NCBI GenBank assembly: GCA_000827205.1
Contig: KN832557.1
Span: 1,769,771 to 1,833,770 of the forward strand
Reading direction: 5' to 3'
Length of the DNA stretch: 64,000 nucleotides
Source of the DNA: Plicaturopsis crispa FD-325 SS-3
Lineage: Eukaryota > Basidiomycota > Agaricomycetes > Amylocorticiales > Amylocorticiaceae
Shown here: piece by piece, positions 10,792 through 23,045 of the stretch
Layout of the letters: every line of letters begins with the position of its first letter
Numbering within the stretch: the first letter of the stretch is position 1
Position numbers and translations under genes: made by a program
The notes under the pieces: model-generated
Database searches by the model: none
Told to the model about the DNA's origin: nothing
Seen by the model: only the letters and a program-made list of their open reading frames with translations

Positions 10792-11969
10792 TCAGCGGTG
10801 CAGCGGTACACGCCCAACATGGTACGCCTCAGGCGACCAACTGTTCAGATCTTGTGCCTGCGCTTGCTGGGGGTATGTGTGCACCGACGAGGCGTAATGT
10901 ACATCATGGTGGCCATTATGTGCAGAGTGGTGGCCGTTCTAGCGAGCACTCAGTAAGCTAGGCAGTCATGGTACCACAACGATCGGAGCTCACATGATAG
11001 TGACTATCCTCGACCTTCACCGTGCCGTATTGCGAGTACGTCGGTTGTGTGTGGTGGGCCGACATGGGTGGCGGCCGATGGTTGACGGGAGACTGCGATG
11101 CGGGTTGCATTCGGACTGGCTGCTGGTGGGTGAAGACACGATACAACGTTACTAGGATCCAGAAAGCTCCGACACAGCTATACGAAACAGCGCGACCGCA
11201 GATCAAGAAAAAACACTCGCCGAGAATGGGGGGCTTGAGGTTGAGCTCGAGCCCGAAGGTGTGTCAGGCATGTGGAACGCAGGCCCATTTAGACCGTATC
11301 CTCCAGACGTCCCACCAGCATGATTCGCTAATGACGAGCCGTAGGAATGGGGACTCGGAGCGTTATTTGGAATCGTGAGTGCAGGAAGACGAGTGAGAGG
11401 CTCATGGGAGTGAGGAGGATTCCTAGGGCTCTGATTATGCCGAACAGAGTCAGTCCGCCGTCTTCAATGTCGGGCATGAATTAAATCATCGGTGTACATA
11501 CCATGTATACATCAGTGCCAATATCTGCGACCTTTCGTTTCTTGTACTCGCATTCCCGTGGGTCCTGGAATGTCGAGGGCGAGTTGCGTCGGGGGTAATC
11601 TGGAACAGATCGGCCGCCTGAGTTGGACAAAGCTCGTCGCAGTTCGTCATTCTCTCGTTGCAGCCTAACATTTTCCTGCTCAAGCTCCCGTATCTTGACG
11701 AACGGCGGCGGCAGCGCCTCCACCTGGTCGGGGGTGATACCGATGGCGGTTTGCAACTTTGTCACCGTTGTCTCAAGCTGCAAGCGTGTGGTAAGCATGC
11801 TGTGCAGTCTATCTCGCGGAGCTGCAGGCGACTCCGCGAAGCCTCCACTCACCTGCTCAATGTAAGCCTTGCGCTTCGCCCTGTGTCGTGCTTGCGCCTT
11901 AGCATTACGGCTACGCTCTGGGCGGTCAGAAAGGGATTGATGGGGGGAATCGTGGTCGACAGAGGACAT
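10792..11969 (-). CDS. bZIP transcription factor
   Basis: Five exons (11969-11853, 11777-11502, 11430-11217, 11151-10994, 10866-10792) make 840 nt, 279 residues. The basic region SRNAKAQARHRAKRKAYIEQ (N-x7-R type) begins near residue 20. An intron cuts exactly at its end, and the zipper LETTVTKLQTAIGI... continues into a second helix, LEQENVRLQRENDELRRAL, giving Leu heptads. The middle is Pro/Ser-rich. The C-terminus has QYGTVKVEDSHYH, typical of this agaricomycete group, then QAQAQDLNSWSPE. If the last 127 bp intron is retained the protein ends instead at 10958. It is a nuclear DNA-binding dimer; no target can be inferred. Confidence 0.85.
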
Positions 11970-12377
11970 AACGTTAGAAGTAACGTAACTCGGTGGGCGG
12001 AAGTGAAGTCGGGGTTTTGATAGAGCAAGTACTTATAGCGCCCCGCTGAGTTCGCGGCTTGTTATTCTTTGTGGGGACTTTTTGTACTCTTCTGTTTTGC
12101 TCCAGCTTCCGGCTTACTCGCTTTCTGTAGTCGGCCGGCCGTTGAATCGACCCTGAAGGCAATGGCCGCAATGCTCCATCCGTTTCAAAACCTTGTATTT
12201 CAGGACGTCGTGAGGCGCCTGGCCAGGCAGCCTGGAGTTTTCTGTTGACGATGTGAGCACAACATCGCACTGGTGAAATTTCGCGACCGAAAAGACCCCC
12301 TTCAAAACCGCATGCTCATGCCCCCGATTTTTTCATCCCCGATACCGATACAATCCACGGCGGAACTTATATCAAAA

Positions 12378-14700
12378 TGGCGCGACAACGAGCTCGTGCA
12401 AGCCAGCGTGCCTGTGAGTGGATTTTGCCTCCGCTGATCGGCCATCACCGATTCCTATCATCTACTTCCGCTACCGCCATATGTGCTTGAGTTGCCACTC
12501 CGCGACTGATACCTTTCTTGAAAATCGACGATGAACGACAATCTCGTTGAAAATTTCGCATTTGCAGCAAACCGCTCGCCCAAAATTGCTTATTATAATA
12601 GCTACCTCTACGCCACTTAAGCTTGTTGCACTTTCTTACCGATTTATCCCTTCAGGGATCCCCATGGCCCCGGGCGATTCACGGTCAAGACGCCGAACCA
12701 TCATCATCATGCGGCGCGTGTACTGCGGTACGACCAGCCGCCACCGACGGGAAACCCTGAACTGGATGTGTCAAAGCACACCGCCGGAAATCTTCATACT
12801 GATGCCCCCATTTTCCCGCAGTCCATCCTTGTTTCGATTCAGTATTCGCTAACGGACTCCATACCTCGAAACACGCTTGCTTGAAGTAGAAATCAACCCG
12901 TCGCTGAAGCCCACGATCTGAGCCAACACCTGTCCATCGATCCTCGGCTCGAACTGGTAGCGCCTAGGACAGCCCGTTACACGTATTTTGCCTTGAGTCC
13001 GATTTCCATGTTCAGGGATTGCTTTTGTCTAACTCGTATCTCGCCACCAGAAGAATTTTCAAGGGGGGACTCGTGAGCATCGATTTGTAGTGGTCTTCAA
13101 GCAGACATCCATAAACGGATTTGCTTTTGTATTGGCATCAACAATACCAAAATGTGGCGGCGGCGAACTGCTACAGGCCGTCGCGATTGCTGCCCTATTA
13201 GCGGCGCGCCCGAGGATATATGCTCGATTATCTTGGTTATTGTTCCAATTCGAGGTGAGTGCTTGCCGATCACCTCCCTCCACCGGGTCCACTTACATGT
13301 ATTCCATGGGCTCCTGACCAGGTGTTCATTTTCTTGATAACGGCGAACTCGTGCCGCTCGCTTATGGACTTGCTACTGCTCGATATTCGTGCGTACCCCA
13401 GCAAACCGGCAGACGCGGGTTTTTCCTCGGCCGTCTACTCTGTTCCGGCGTTGGCGGGAGGCTGACACCTGCTGCCGGACCACCGACAAAATATTGCGGA
13501 GCAGCGAGTAATCATTTCGGGGCTCCGTGCAGTATACCCATCCCATCGACTACCCCCATTGATTCTGCTGCCTCCCTGGACCATACTCTCGAAAAGGTTT
13601 AGTCCATTAGTATGGCCTCTGGCGCGTTCCTAGGCTTGTCGCGCGTCTCCGTTCCGGTGCTTGACGTCGTACCTCAGGTTAGTCCAGGGTCAGACGCATC
13701 ACAGTGCCAGTAAACTATCTGACCAGGTAGCATTTTAGGTGCTCAAACGGTATCTACTCTTTTCTGATCCCAAATATTTCTGGGGCACATGCGGATCAGA
13801 CGCCTTTCGAAAGAGCAAGCGCGTTGCTGCGACTGCTCAGTGCAGCCGCTCGTTGGACCCGCATTGGTTAGTTGCAAGGAGCTGTAAGTGTATGCTGGCG
13901 CCGCCGTGAACCGGATTGCAATTGCTGGACATCCAACGCCAATTCGGCGTTTTCCGAGCGGTGTTCATGCAACAAGTCTGGACAAGGCAACAAACCCCCA
14001 GGCTTGAGACGCCGAGACCGAGGAATAAGCGCTCGCACAGAGGCCCTTCCTCCCTCCGAGTCCCTCGTGTTGTCGGTCACACCATCTCTGGTGGCAACCG
14101 TGAGCTGACCGAAGCCAATAACATTTCACGTTTGCAATACGTTGCCATGCAATGACATGCATATGCATACAAGAAGGCTCAGAGCAATCCATCACCCTAT
14201 CAGACAAGACCCAGACGTAGACGCGCAGCTTACGCTGAGCCGAAAATCAATACCGGCGGTACGATGTGTGATACCCCGAACTTACATCCCGTCAATGGTT
14301 CCTGGAGTTGTCACCAAGGTTCTTTCGTATGAAGCATACCACCTATCAGTTCGCTTATACCGCAAGATGCATTTCAGCCGTAGATCCATTTTGGTCCCGG
14401 CAAACAAATGATCATGTAGGCGGGATGATACGGCACTCCGAGAAAGCGTCCGCACGCCTGGCTGTGAGCAGTGCGCGGAGTGGCGTTGGGAGCAGCAGGG
14501 TGTATATTGCGCAATCCCAGACGGAGAAAAGGGGATAAACGACCGATGACGCTCCTGAGATTGGGGATCCACTGCATAAACAGTAGCCAAAGTCACCCTA
14601 GGCCCTGATCTCCGTCCACGAGGAGAGTTGGAAGACATGCGAAGCCTCGCTAGCAGACGAGATGCATTCGCGCAAAGAAGATAAGTCCAATGAGTAAGTA
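12378..14700. other. Unresolved 2.3 kb region; possible spliced or decayed gene
   Basis: No family was recognised. On the plus strand an exon-like open stretch begins after an acceptor near 12655 and reads PGRFTVKTPNHHHHAARV, RYDQPPPTGNPELDVSK and SILVSIQYSLTDSIPRN before a stop near 12890. A small upstream start (MARQRARASQRA) lies at 12378 and further open blocks occur at 13090-13255 and 13320-13600. A short exon-like start MASGAFLGLSRVSVPVLDVV with a good donor lies near 13613. I could not join these into one model, so the region may hold a lineage-specific gene, a broken one, or no gene. On the minus strand a 118-codon frame (14638-14282) also lacks recognisable motifs. Confidence 0.25.
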
Positions 14701-14709
14701 GTAGGTCTG

Positions 14710-16491
14710 CTAGATCACCGTCATCGCTGACGGGTCGTTTTCTAGATCCTCGATAGCGCTGATAGATGCCTCCAGAGCGCGGACAAAACAGCTGATTAGA
14801 AGCTCGTAGTTGCCACCTCTAGCCTGCCAGAAAAGAAATGAGCAGGGCTGCGAGCGGGACTTGCGACGGAGACGTACTTTATTAATCCCATCATAGTAGG
14901 ATTTCCTTGCGATCGCCGGAATGCACAGCGGCGGCAACCCTGCTTTAATCAAGGGTATGGAGGCAAGGAGGCGAGCAACCCTTCCATTACCGTCCTATGT
15001 AATAAGGGAAAATCAATAGGCACGAAAAATGGAGGCAAGTCTCAGTACCTCGAACGGGTGGCATGAAACGAACACAAGATGCAGCCAAGCAGATGTTGCA
15101 AATGGATTTCTCGTCCAATTTTTCAGCCATTGCTGAGCGCGCGGAGGTCAGGACGCCCCTGTGGATAATGAGCTACGAAGCGGAAAGGACATACTCGTGC
15201 AAGATGGCAAATACGATTCATTTCATCTACGACTCTTTCCAGCGGCGCGAATTGCACCCTCGGAGGGCCTGGCAGTACAACATTCTTGCGGCACTCCTCT
15301 CGAGTGACGCCGACGTTAGTGTATTTCAGTTCTTGGGTGTCGCCATCTTCCCTAGCCTTCAGCGGAAGGATACACGAATTCTTCAAGCAGGTGCCGTGCA
15401 GTTTGACCAGAAAGTCTGTGGTGAGTTTCTCCGTGTCGTTTGCTACTTCCCATATCATGTCTAGAGCCTAACCATTTGTCTGTGAATCAACGGACGCCGT
15501 GGTAATGGATTATGACCAACACACCTGATGCGTATCGCGCAATATGGACGTGATGAGATACTTGTCCTGATCACAGCGGTGAGCAAATATCTCAGTCGTC
15601 TAAGAGTAAACTTACTTGTAGTTTGCTGTCGTCCGCAAACGCCGCATCTTGGTCTACGTATCCGACGCGTATTAGTTGAGTGATAGACTATGCGGCTAGT
15701 AAATTAACAAGTTACCGACACTATACTTGACACTCACTTGCGTATCCAACATAAATGTCTGTTCTAATATATTTGTCTCGATGCAGAGGTATCGAGCGTA
15801 CTGTTGTACATGAGGGCCGTCTTTCATAGTTGTCCAGCGGCGCTGTAGGTCCGGCATCCCGCGAGGGACCATAGGTATGATCGGGAAGAGAAATTTGCTT
15901 GTTGACTTCCAAGGCTGGTTGAAAGTGCCTTGCGACCATATTGACTCTATACACCGAGCAATGAGTATTGGCACCTACAGAACGTACAAGTACATACTAT
16001 GGTGTTCTTCTTCACGTATACATTGCTGGACGAATTCCTCGACAAACTCGTCGAACACGGTGTCCGTCTCCGGAAGAAGACTTTTTGCCTTCAGTTGCAT
16101 GCTCCAGCTTTAGCATACAGGAAGTACGACCCGCGGCTATCCAGATACCTTTCTGTACAATGACAATGCTGTGGCACTGGAATTCAGACACGCACGTATA
16201 TCTGCGGTGCGCACCAGGAAGAAAGGCTCTGTAGAATAGGCTGGGAGGAGCACGCCCTCCCAATAACGAAACGCCGCTACAAGCTCGGCGATTGTCCTAG
16301 CTTTCAATGATTCCAAAAACAACTCCCGATGCCTTGGTAGTATATCGTTCGGTAGATCCTGTTCGTTGCGCATTCAGAGCCTCGCCTTAGAATATACCGA
16401 ATTTACGCACCGTCAACGCAGGCACTGAGAAAGCTGCACGCGCAAAGCCGGGAATACGGTACGCCATCGTGTCGGCCATCTGTTGCAGCAT
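14710..16491 (-). CDS. Fic-domain protein (AMPylator family)
   Basis: About ten exons encode roughly 500 residues. The Fic active-site motif is HPFEDGNGRVAR, split by an intron after HPFE (15060-15049, then from 14994), with catalytic His, metal-binding Asp and the GNGR anion hole all present. Upstream of it lies the usual Fic helix pattern (FLVKLHGTCLKN, NVVLPGPPRVQFAPLE, EMNRICHLAR, WLKNWTRNPFATSAWLHLVF). An N-terminal helical region contains FVEEFVQQCIREEE and YARYLCIETNILEQTFMLD; TNILEQ resembles the inhibitory (S/T)xxxE(G/N) motif. Fic enzymes transfer AMP to Tyr, Ser or Thr hydroxyls of proteins. The target is unknown. The first exons and the exact start (16491 or 16479) are less sure; the splice near 16170 uses a weak GTACAG donor. 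Confidence 0.83.
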
Positions 16492-16873
16492 GCGCACCCT
16501 TGCGATTGAAGATCAGAACGCCAAAAGAATGTGAACAGATTTGACAAAGCTCAGGCCCGCAGACGACGAGACGAAGAGCAGAGGAAGGTTAGTATTGAGT
16601 ATACAGTGTCATGCGCGCATGAAAGCAGAACACGAGAGACTTTCAAACAAGTTTATCGTGAATGTTCAATGGAGCCGTGCGGAGTCAAATTGAGTCGAGA
16701 CCATCTAAGCGGCGCGAACGACCGAGGCGCAAGATACGTCAGTCATAACGAAGAAATAGATAAAATAAATCGCAGAAAATGCAGGATGCAAGTGTACATA
16801 TGTCTTGTAGGTATGGGTAGCTTGATAGGCCGATAAAAATACAACATGAGGGTTGTTAGAACGTTGATCGATA
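16492..16873. other. Intergenic DNA between the Fic and TOF1 genes
   Basis: The promoter side of the Fic gene abuts the 3' end of TOF1. Short frames only; nothing recognised. Confidence 0.5.
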
Positions 16874-19800
16874 TCACTCTTCGTCTGAATCGGCAAGCAG
16901 CAAACGTCCTTTTCTCTTGACCGGAATGAGATCCTCTGTATGTTCCGTTGAATGTCGACTGTTGTCCTCCTCATCTGATACTGCGATTGGCATCGACGGT
17001 TCGCGTCCCGGAGAAGATGAGCGAGGGGAAGGAGCCTCTGAAGATGCATGAGTCTTGGGCCGTGGTTTGGGCCTCGGACGTGGATGCGATCGAGGTCTCG
17101 ATTCGGGCTCGAGTATGGGGCTGGTAGCTGCCTTCGGCGAACCGAAAATGTTGACATCGCTTTCGTCGGATTTTTCGTCGTCGTCGGCAGCGACAACGAC
17201 CACATCGGGTGACCCCCTTCGTTTCTTCCTCCCGGCTCCGTTCTCGTTGGTCCCTGCCTTTTTTCGCCTCTTCTTCGTCCCCGTAGCCTTCATGGTGCCG
17301 CTTTTCCCACTCTTCGCCGCCTCCAAGGCCGCCTTCTCGCGCATAATGCGCTCCTTCTCCAGGAATGCCTCCATATCGCCGTATTCCTCGTCGCTGTCCT
17401 CGATAAACTGAGCTGATTTGTAGATCTCTTTCTCTTTCTTCTTCTTCTCCTTCTTTTTCTTGCGCTTTGGCTCGTCCTCGTCGGACAGGACAGCATCAGC
17501 GTCTGAATCGGGGGTTGATGATCGTCTTCGCGTGCGGCGTCGGCGGGCTTTCTTGGATAGCAGCTGCGCGGCCTTCTTTCCCTCGAGGTCTATCGGATTC
17601 TCGAGATACTGGTCGATGACGACGAGGCAGCTCTGCATTTCGCGAGGTACGATCGCCGCGGGAACGTACCACTCGAGTTCGTCCGCATCTAGGACGTATA
17701 TTAATAGGCGACCGTACAATAGCTCAAGAGCGCGCACCTTCATCCAGTATATAGAATTTGACAAGCCTGAACACGAGCTTGAGCTGAGCGTTTTTTGTTG
17801 CGGCGTCCGCTTGTTCATCGCTAATATATGGTATTACTAGTTTGAACGCGGATGTTAATCTTTCGCTGTCCGATATACACGGAGCACTGCACTTACGATA
17901 ATCCGTGAACTTCGACATTGCTTCACTCGAGGGACCAGAAGGCCTCTGCCCATCGCCCAAGAGACCCGAATCCACGTCTACAACATCGTCATCGTTTTTC
18001 GTATCTGTCTCATCAATGATACGCTGCCGTAGGCCGATAACTAGCGTCAGGATCTACACGAGATTTGATGATCGCGTCAGTAAACTGTACACGGCTGTGA
18101 GAGTCCACAAACTCACGTCCTTGACCCAATTGATAAGTTCAACCTTTCCGTCTTCTACGAGTGCCTGGATAGCGATCCCAAGCTGCTCGCTCCACGAGTA
18201 GCCCTTCTTCACTTGGACATCTTGTGGGAACCGGTTGTCCTCAACAGTCCTATCTTGCTTGATCTTCTCTTCTGGCTTATAGGACGAGTACGCTTTCCAG
18301 TGACTGCGGTTCTTCGGGAAGAATGTCTACAAAACCATACAGCTGTCAGATGATGGCCTGATACACTCTCATAAGGAATGGACATACCTCGACGGCGAGG
18401 AACGGTTCCTCTTCGAGCGCCTTGAAGAACTTCCGGAGGATGAAATTGATAAGGTTGATCAGATCCCTGTATGGCTGGTCACGGGGAAGCGATTTCTGGT
18501 CTGCTAGTATGGATCTGAACAGGTCAAGTGTTGACGCCTGTGGACCTTTCGCATAAGAACGCCGCTAAGGGGAGGAACACCCTACGCGGGAAAAAACATA
18601 CGTTGAAAAAGAGTCCTTCGGCCTTGGCACGCACCGCCTGACGGTGAATCAAGTTGACGACGCGTTTCATCGCCTCCGGACCATCAAACTCCTTGTACCG
18701 CGAGAGATACGTGAGGAGCGTGTGTGTGATGTCGGCGTTGGCAAATTTCTGCAAGCCCGGGGTGTGTGAGCTGGCAGTAGGGCGCGGGTGGAGGTGGAGT
18801 CCGCTTACCATCTCAAAGGCCTCGAAAGTGAACATGGTCTCGTGGACGATGTCCTCCTCTTTTTCCTCCTCCTCGCCTTCATCTTCTGGCACATCTCCGT
18901 CTTCATCTATTCCTAGGTATGGAACAATCAGTCAACGGCATCAAAGACAAACACACGAGAACGACTTACGCTTAGCTCTGCGTCGCTTGGCCTTCTTTTT
19001 CCGAACATACATCTCATCTTTCCCGGCCTGTTGGACGCTTTTGAACATGCCGAACGCCAGCTTGACGCTGGCATCTAAAAACACAAGACTCTGTGTCCCT
19101 TCCTTGTACACCCTCAAGCTGTCAAACGCAATATCAAGAACTTCACCGTTATAGATGAGCTGCTGCTGGAGCGTGCGAGCGGCCTCCACAAGCTCGTACT
19201 CCGGCGTGTCGGGTTCTGGTTCTGATGCAGCTAGCGTAGACATGGCATCGATAAGCGCAAGGAGCTGCGTGAGACACTCGATGCCTGCTTGCAGCTCCGT
19301 CCATTGTTTCGGCTATGATGCTGTCAGTATCAGTTGGGAGGGAGATAGCAACGGAACGCGTTACCTTGTCTTCCACGGCACCACGCATGCGCTTGAGGAC
19401 CCAGACAATCCAGCTGCGCTCTGTCACTTCGGCGATATGGCCGAAGCCAAAGTCCCAGTCACCACCTTTGCGCTCCCGGCCTGCAAGGAAAAACTCCAGG
19501 AACCATTTCGTCACGAAGAGAAGTCGCAGATTATCTTTTTCCGTGATCTTTGGCCGTTCGGACTTTATGTCTTTGAGAAGGCCGGCGAGGAACGCTATTC
19601 GGATGTCATTGAGTGGGGGGACATATTATCAGCACGAAATGGGACCTACGGTTGAAGCACGACCGTATGAACTCCTTTGCAAGCCCTTGTAGGATCCGGC
19701 GAGCATCGAGACCTAGGTTATCCTCTCTACCGAGCTCGTCTCGCCGTGCGCTTTTTTTAGATTTCGCTTTCTTCGTCAGGTCCATTACGCTACCAGTCGC

Positions 19801-20885
19801 ACCCGTCAGAGCTTGCTGACGATGAAGCACGAAAGACTGCGATGAACCGGGCGCAGCGGCAGAGGCAGCCGAGTTGAGTCGGACGGAGACAGTGGTGCCG
19901 AAGCGACTATGGCGCGAGGCGGCTTTACGCGCGATGTCGCGACGTGATTGCTCCTCAGCGGCGAGTAGACGTTGCAAATTTGCCGTTGGTTGCTGCGAGG
20001 CGTCCGTCATGACTTTCAGTATAGCGGAAAGGGACAAGAACGCACCTTTGCTTGATCAATTGTTAAGCCTGCAGGGGAGACGCCGCGGAAAAGTAAGTAG
20101 AATATCTCGAGCACGACGGTATTCCATCCCTCGAACATCTTGTCGCCGCCCTCGTTGGCCGCAATGGTCAGCAGAAGCTCAAGGATGTGTGTCTCCTCAA
20201 GTACGCGCACTAGTCGGCCCTGCAATCCAGCATATTCGGCATGGTCTGCGCTCAGATGTATGTTCGCTGCCGGATCTTTAATGAAGGCAAGATTCCGAAC
20301 AATATGAAGCACGACGTTGACGACCTGTATATCTTTCTGTGTGCGTTCTTTCTGCGGGCGTGCAAGAGGGGGCAGCGCGATCCCAAAGAGCGCCTGCATG
20401 ACGCCTGGCTTGAGGAGGGCGGCTTTGTACGTTAGGTGGCTCATGACGAGCTCCGTATAATCTGTTCCGCGGTCCAGTTCGTCGTCGAGTTCTTTGAGCT
20501 CCTCCGCGATGTCAATCGGCCACGTCATCGCGCACATGAGGTCGGCACATTTGAGCGCGCGAGGGTCCTCGACGTGCCCTTGGCCAGCGGTGGCGATGAG
20601 GATCGGTACGAGGTCGTTGGGTAAAACGAGCGTGGAATAGAATATACGCGCAACGGTGCGGTCGTCGTCTGTGTCATCCTTTCGCCAGAGTTTCTTCAGG
20701 TCGGATAGACATGCTGATGCGGAGTCTCCGAGGCGGTATGCGTTCTCTGGGCCTTCGTAACCACCAAGGGCATCGACGACGCGTTGGACGACGGGCTTGA
20801 GCACTGCGGCCGTGTCAACTTGCGCAGACGGCTCATCTCCCGAGGATATCGATATCGCGTCGTCCTCGAGCATGTCCGCGTTCAA
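16874..20885 (-). CDS. TOF1: TOF1 / Swi1 / Timeless, replication fork protection complex subunit
   Basis: A long multi-exon gene of about 1,100 residues. The first exon (20885 to about 20047) holds the TIMELESS N-terminal domain: VVDALGGYEGPENAYRLGDS, CLSDLKKLWRKDD, LVPILIATAGQG, LMCAMTWPIDIAEEL, YKAALL and VVLHIVRNLAFIKDP. Later exons continue the armadillo-like solenoid (RFGTTVSVRLNS near 19890, KWFLEFFLAGRERKGG near 19500, HTLLTYLSRYKEFDGPEAMKRVV near 18700). The C-terminus is a low-complexity Lys/Asp/Glu region (EPKRKKKKEKKKKEKE; DSDEE end). Tof1 with Csm3 travels with the replisome, pauses forks at barriers and couples helicase to polymerase. Start 20885 is the first ATG before the acidic MLEDDAISISSGDE. 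It is divergent from the first BTB gene. Confidence 0.92.
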
Positions 20886-21287
20886 ACGCTACGTATAACG
20901 ACGCGTAAATCCGGCTACTAGCTTTCAGATCTCATAAATGAAGTGACATTGTTGCATGCAATGATTTACTTACGTTCAAGTGTTGCCTCAGACCTGGTAA
21001 TGAGGATCGTTCAGCACCAACAACGTATGCTGTACTCTCCAAATATCAAATGCGAGCGTCGTAGGGCGAGTCGAAGGCAAGTTATGGAAACACAGTATGT
21101 CGAAAACGCTGAACTGTTTCCAGTCTGCGGCAGCGGTCTACGCGAACACGATTTAGGGCCGGGCGACTCGTGATTATCACGTCCGAATCCATGCACATAC
21201 ATAGCCCCTATTCCAAATTCTCCTCTTAAACTTCAAGTTCTCGGTGGCGAGGTCTCTAGAGGACTCTTCACTGCATATATCTCGATA
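20886..21287. other. Divergent promoter region TOF1 / BTB gene 1
   Basis: A 0.4 kb spacer between two divergent starts. A TATATC-like site lies just before 21288. No other element was recognised. Confidence 0.5.
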
Positions 21288-22331
21288 ATGGCGACCACGG
21301 AAAGCATTCAGAATCCTCGTAAACGCGCGCGCACACAAGATGTGCCCGCCGAAGTGACACGCTCAGAGCCTTGGATGGCAGACGGAAACGTTATCTTGGA
21401 AACAGAGTCAACCCAGTTCCGCGTCCACCAGAGCATCCTGTCCTCGAATTCGCCTATTTTCAAGGACATGTTTGTCGTAGGAGAGGACACGGGAGATGCC
21501 ATTGATGACTGTCCGGTTGTGCACCTGCCTGATTCCGCAGACGACGTCCGCCACGTCCTAACGGCCTTGTACGATCGCTCGTAAGCACAAGATCTATATC
21601 TTATCTGTAAGAGCTGCTTTCACTGACTGGTACGTCTTGATTTTTCTTCTAGGTATTTTCAACGTGACGAGCAACTGCCATTCTCTACGATCGCTGCGTT
21701 TGTCCGGCTCGGCAAAAAGTACGAGATTGGACATCTCTACGACGACGCCATGGCAAGACTTCGCTCGGCTTATCCGTCCGCACATTGGCAGTATGGAATG
21801 AGAGGCATCCGCCCAGCGTTTTCCGTAGCCCTTGATTGCCAAAACCCAAATGACGTTCATGCGGTCAATCTAGCGCGGGAGCTCGGCATCTACGACATCC
21901 TCCCAGCTGCTTTCTACTCCATCGTTTGCACGCTGTCCACGAAACAGATCTTCTACGGAGTTCCCTTGGAGAACGGCGATTTTTTGAAGCTGTCCGTCGC
22001 AGATCAGTACATATGCATCTCCGGACGCGAGAGGATCCTCGACGCGCTGCCAGAAACCTCCATGGGGTGGATGGATGAAGTGCCTACAGAAGATTGCACA
22101 TCTCACGAGCTATGCAAAGACTCAATTTACAACGCGAGGGCGCTTATATGGGCGCCGCCTGTGAATCTGGAGTTGGCTTTGTCGCTCAAGAACAGCCTCC
22201 AGTACTTCGATGGATGTCCAAACTGCAACCGCGCAGCGAATTCAATGCACGACGCTGGTCGTAAAGTGATGTGGACGATGCTCCCGTCCTGTTTCGATCT
22301 TCCTACTTGGGATGAACTCATAGAGGAATGA
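21288..22331 (+). CDS. BTB/POZ family protein, copy 1 (most diverged member)
   Basis: Exons 21288-21580 and 21653-22331 give 323 residues. The N-terminus has RKRARTQD, then WMADGNVILETESTQFRVHQ and ILSSNSPIFKDMF, the start of the BTB fold, which ends at HVLTALYDRS where the phase-2 intron sits. The second exon continues with IAAFVRLGKKYEIGHLYDDAM, NLARELGIYDILPAAFY and ISGRERILDAL, then the C-terminal cysteine module (DCTSHELCKD ... DGCPNCNRAA) and the ending WTMLPSCFDLPTWDELIEE. BTB domains mediate dimerisation and often bind Cullin-3; whether this family does is unknown. It stands 15 kb from the other seven copies and its LPSCF ending differs from their LPSxF/LPGYF. Confidence 0.9.
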
Positions 22332-23045
22332 TGTTGTGAGTACTCCCGGTTATGTTGGCGCTCGCGATATCATTCTCATGCTTGCTATCTAGGCTTCCCC
22401 GTTCACCACGGCCTCACCCACTCGAGATGAGGCTATATCTTTATCGCACAATCTACTTCATATGTATGTTATGGATGAAAAACTTTGGCTGTATAAGGTA
22501 CGCTCCCCGGCGTCTTATACAATATGTCGATAGACCGTTGATGCACAAACAGTAGTGCTGTACTGTTGTCTGTAAAACTGAGCACTGTATACCCACCTAC
22601 GTGAGCGGTGGTTTCTTGCAATGCGACCGGCGATCTTAGCCTCCACTACGCGAAACCTCACACTGCAAGGACGCCAAACGCCACCATGAGATTGGCGTAT
22701 TAACTTGAGTAGGCACTATCTATCGTCGAGGATAGCTAAGCTTTCTGCGCATGCTGTTCTTAACCTCCAGAGCTAGTGACTTTATGTAGCTGGGCTCGAG
22801 GTTTTGAGCGCCCTTGAAGCTTGAAAGCTGGACGCCGGTAAGAGGTATAAAACGCCGTAATCTCGGAGATCGGATGTGCAAAAGCTTCCGGCTCGAGGAT
22901 TCCGCGAGTGCGTCCCGCCTAACCGGCCTAACCAGTGCAGCTATAGTTACTCGTTGCCACCAACACACGCTCACTCGCCCGCCCAGCGCACACGGTCTTT
23001 CTTCGTCAAATACCCAGCCCTCAAACAGATACTTTTGCGACGACG
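22332..23045. other. Intergenic DNA, no gene seen
   Basis: A 0.7 kb spacer between two plus-strand genes holding the 3' UTR of BTB gene 1 and the promoter of the PBDC1 gene. The open frames are short and without motifs. Confidence 0.5.
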
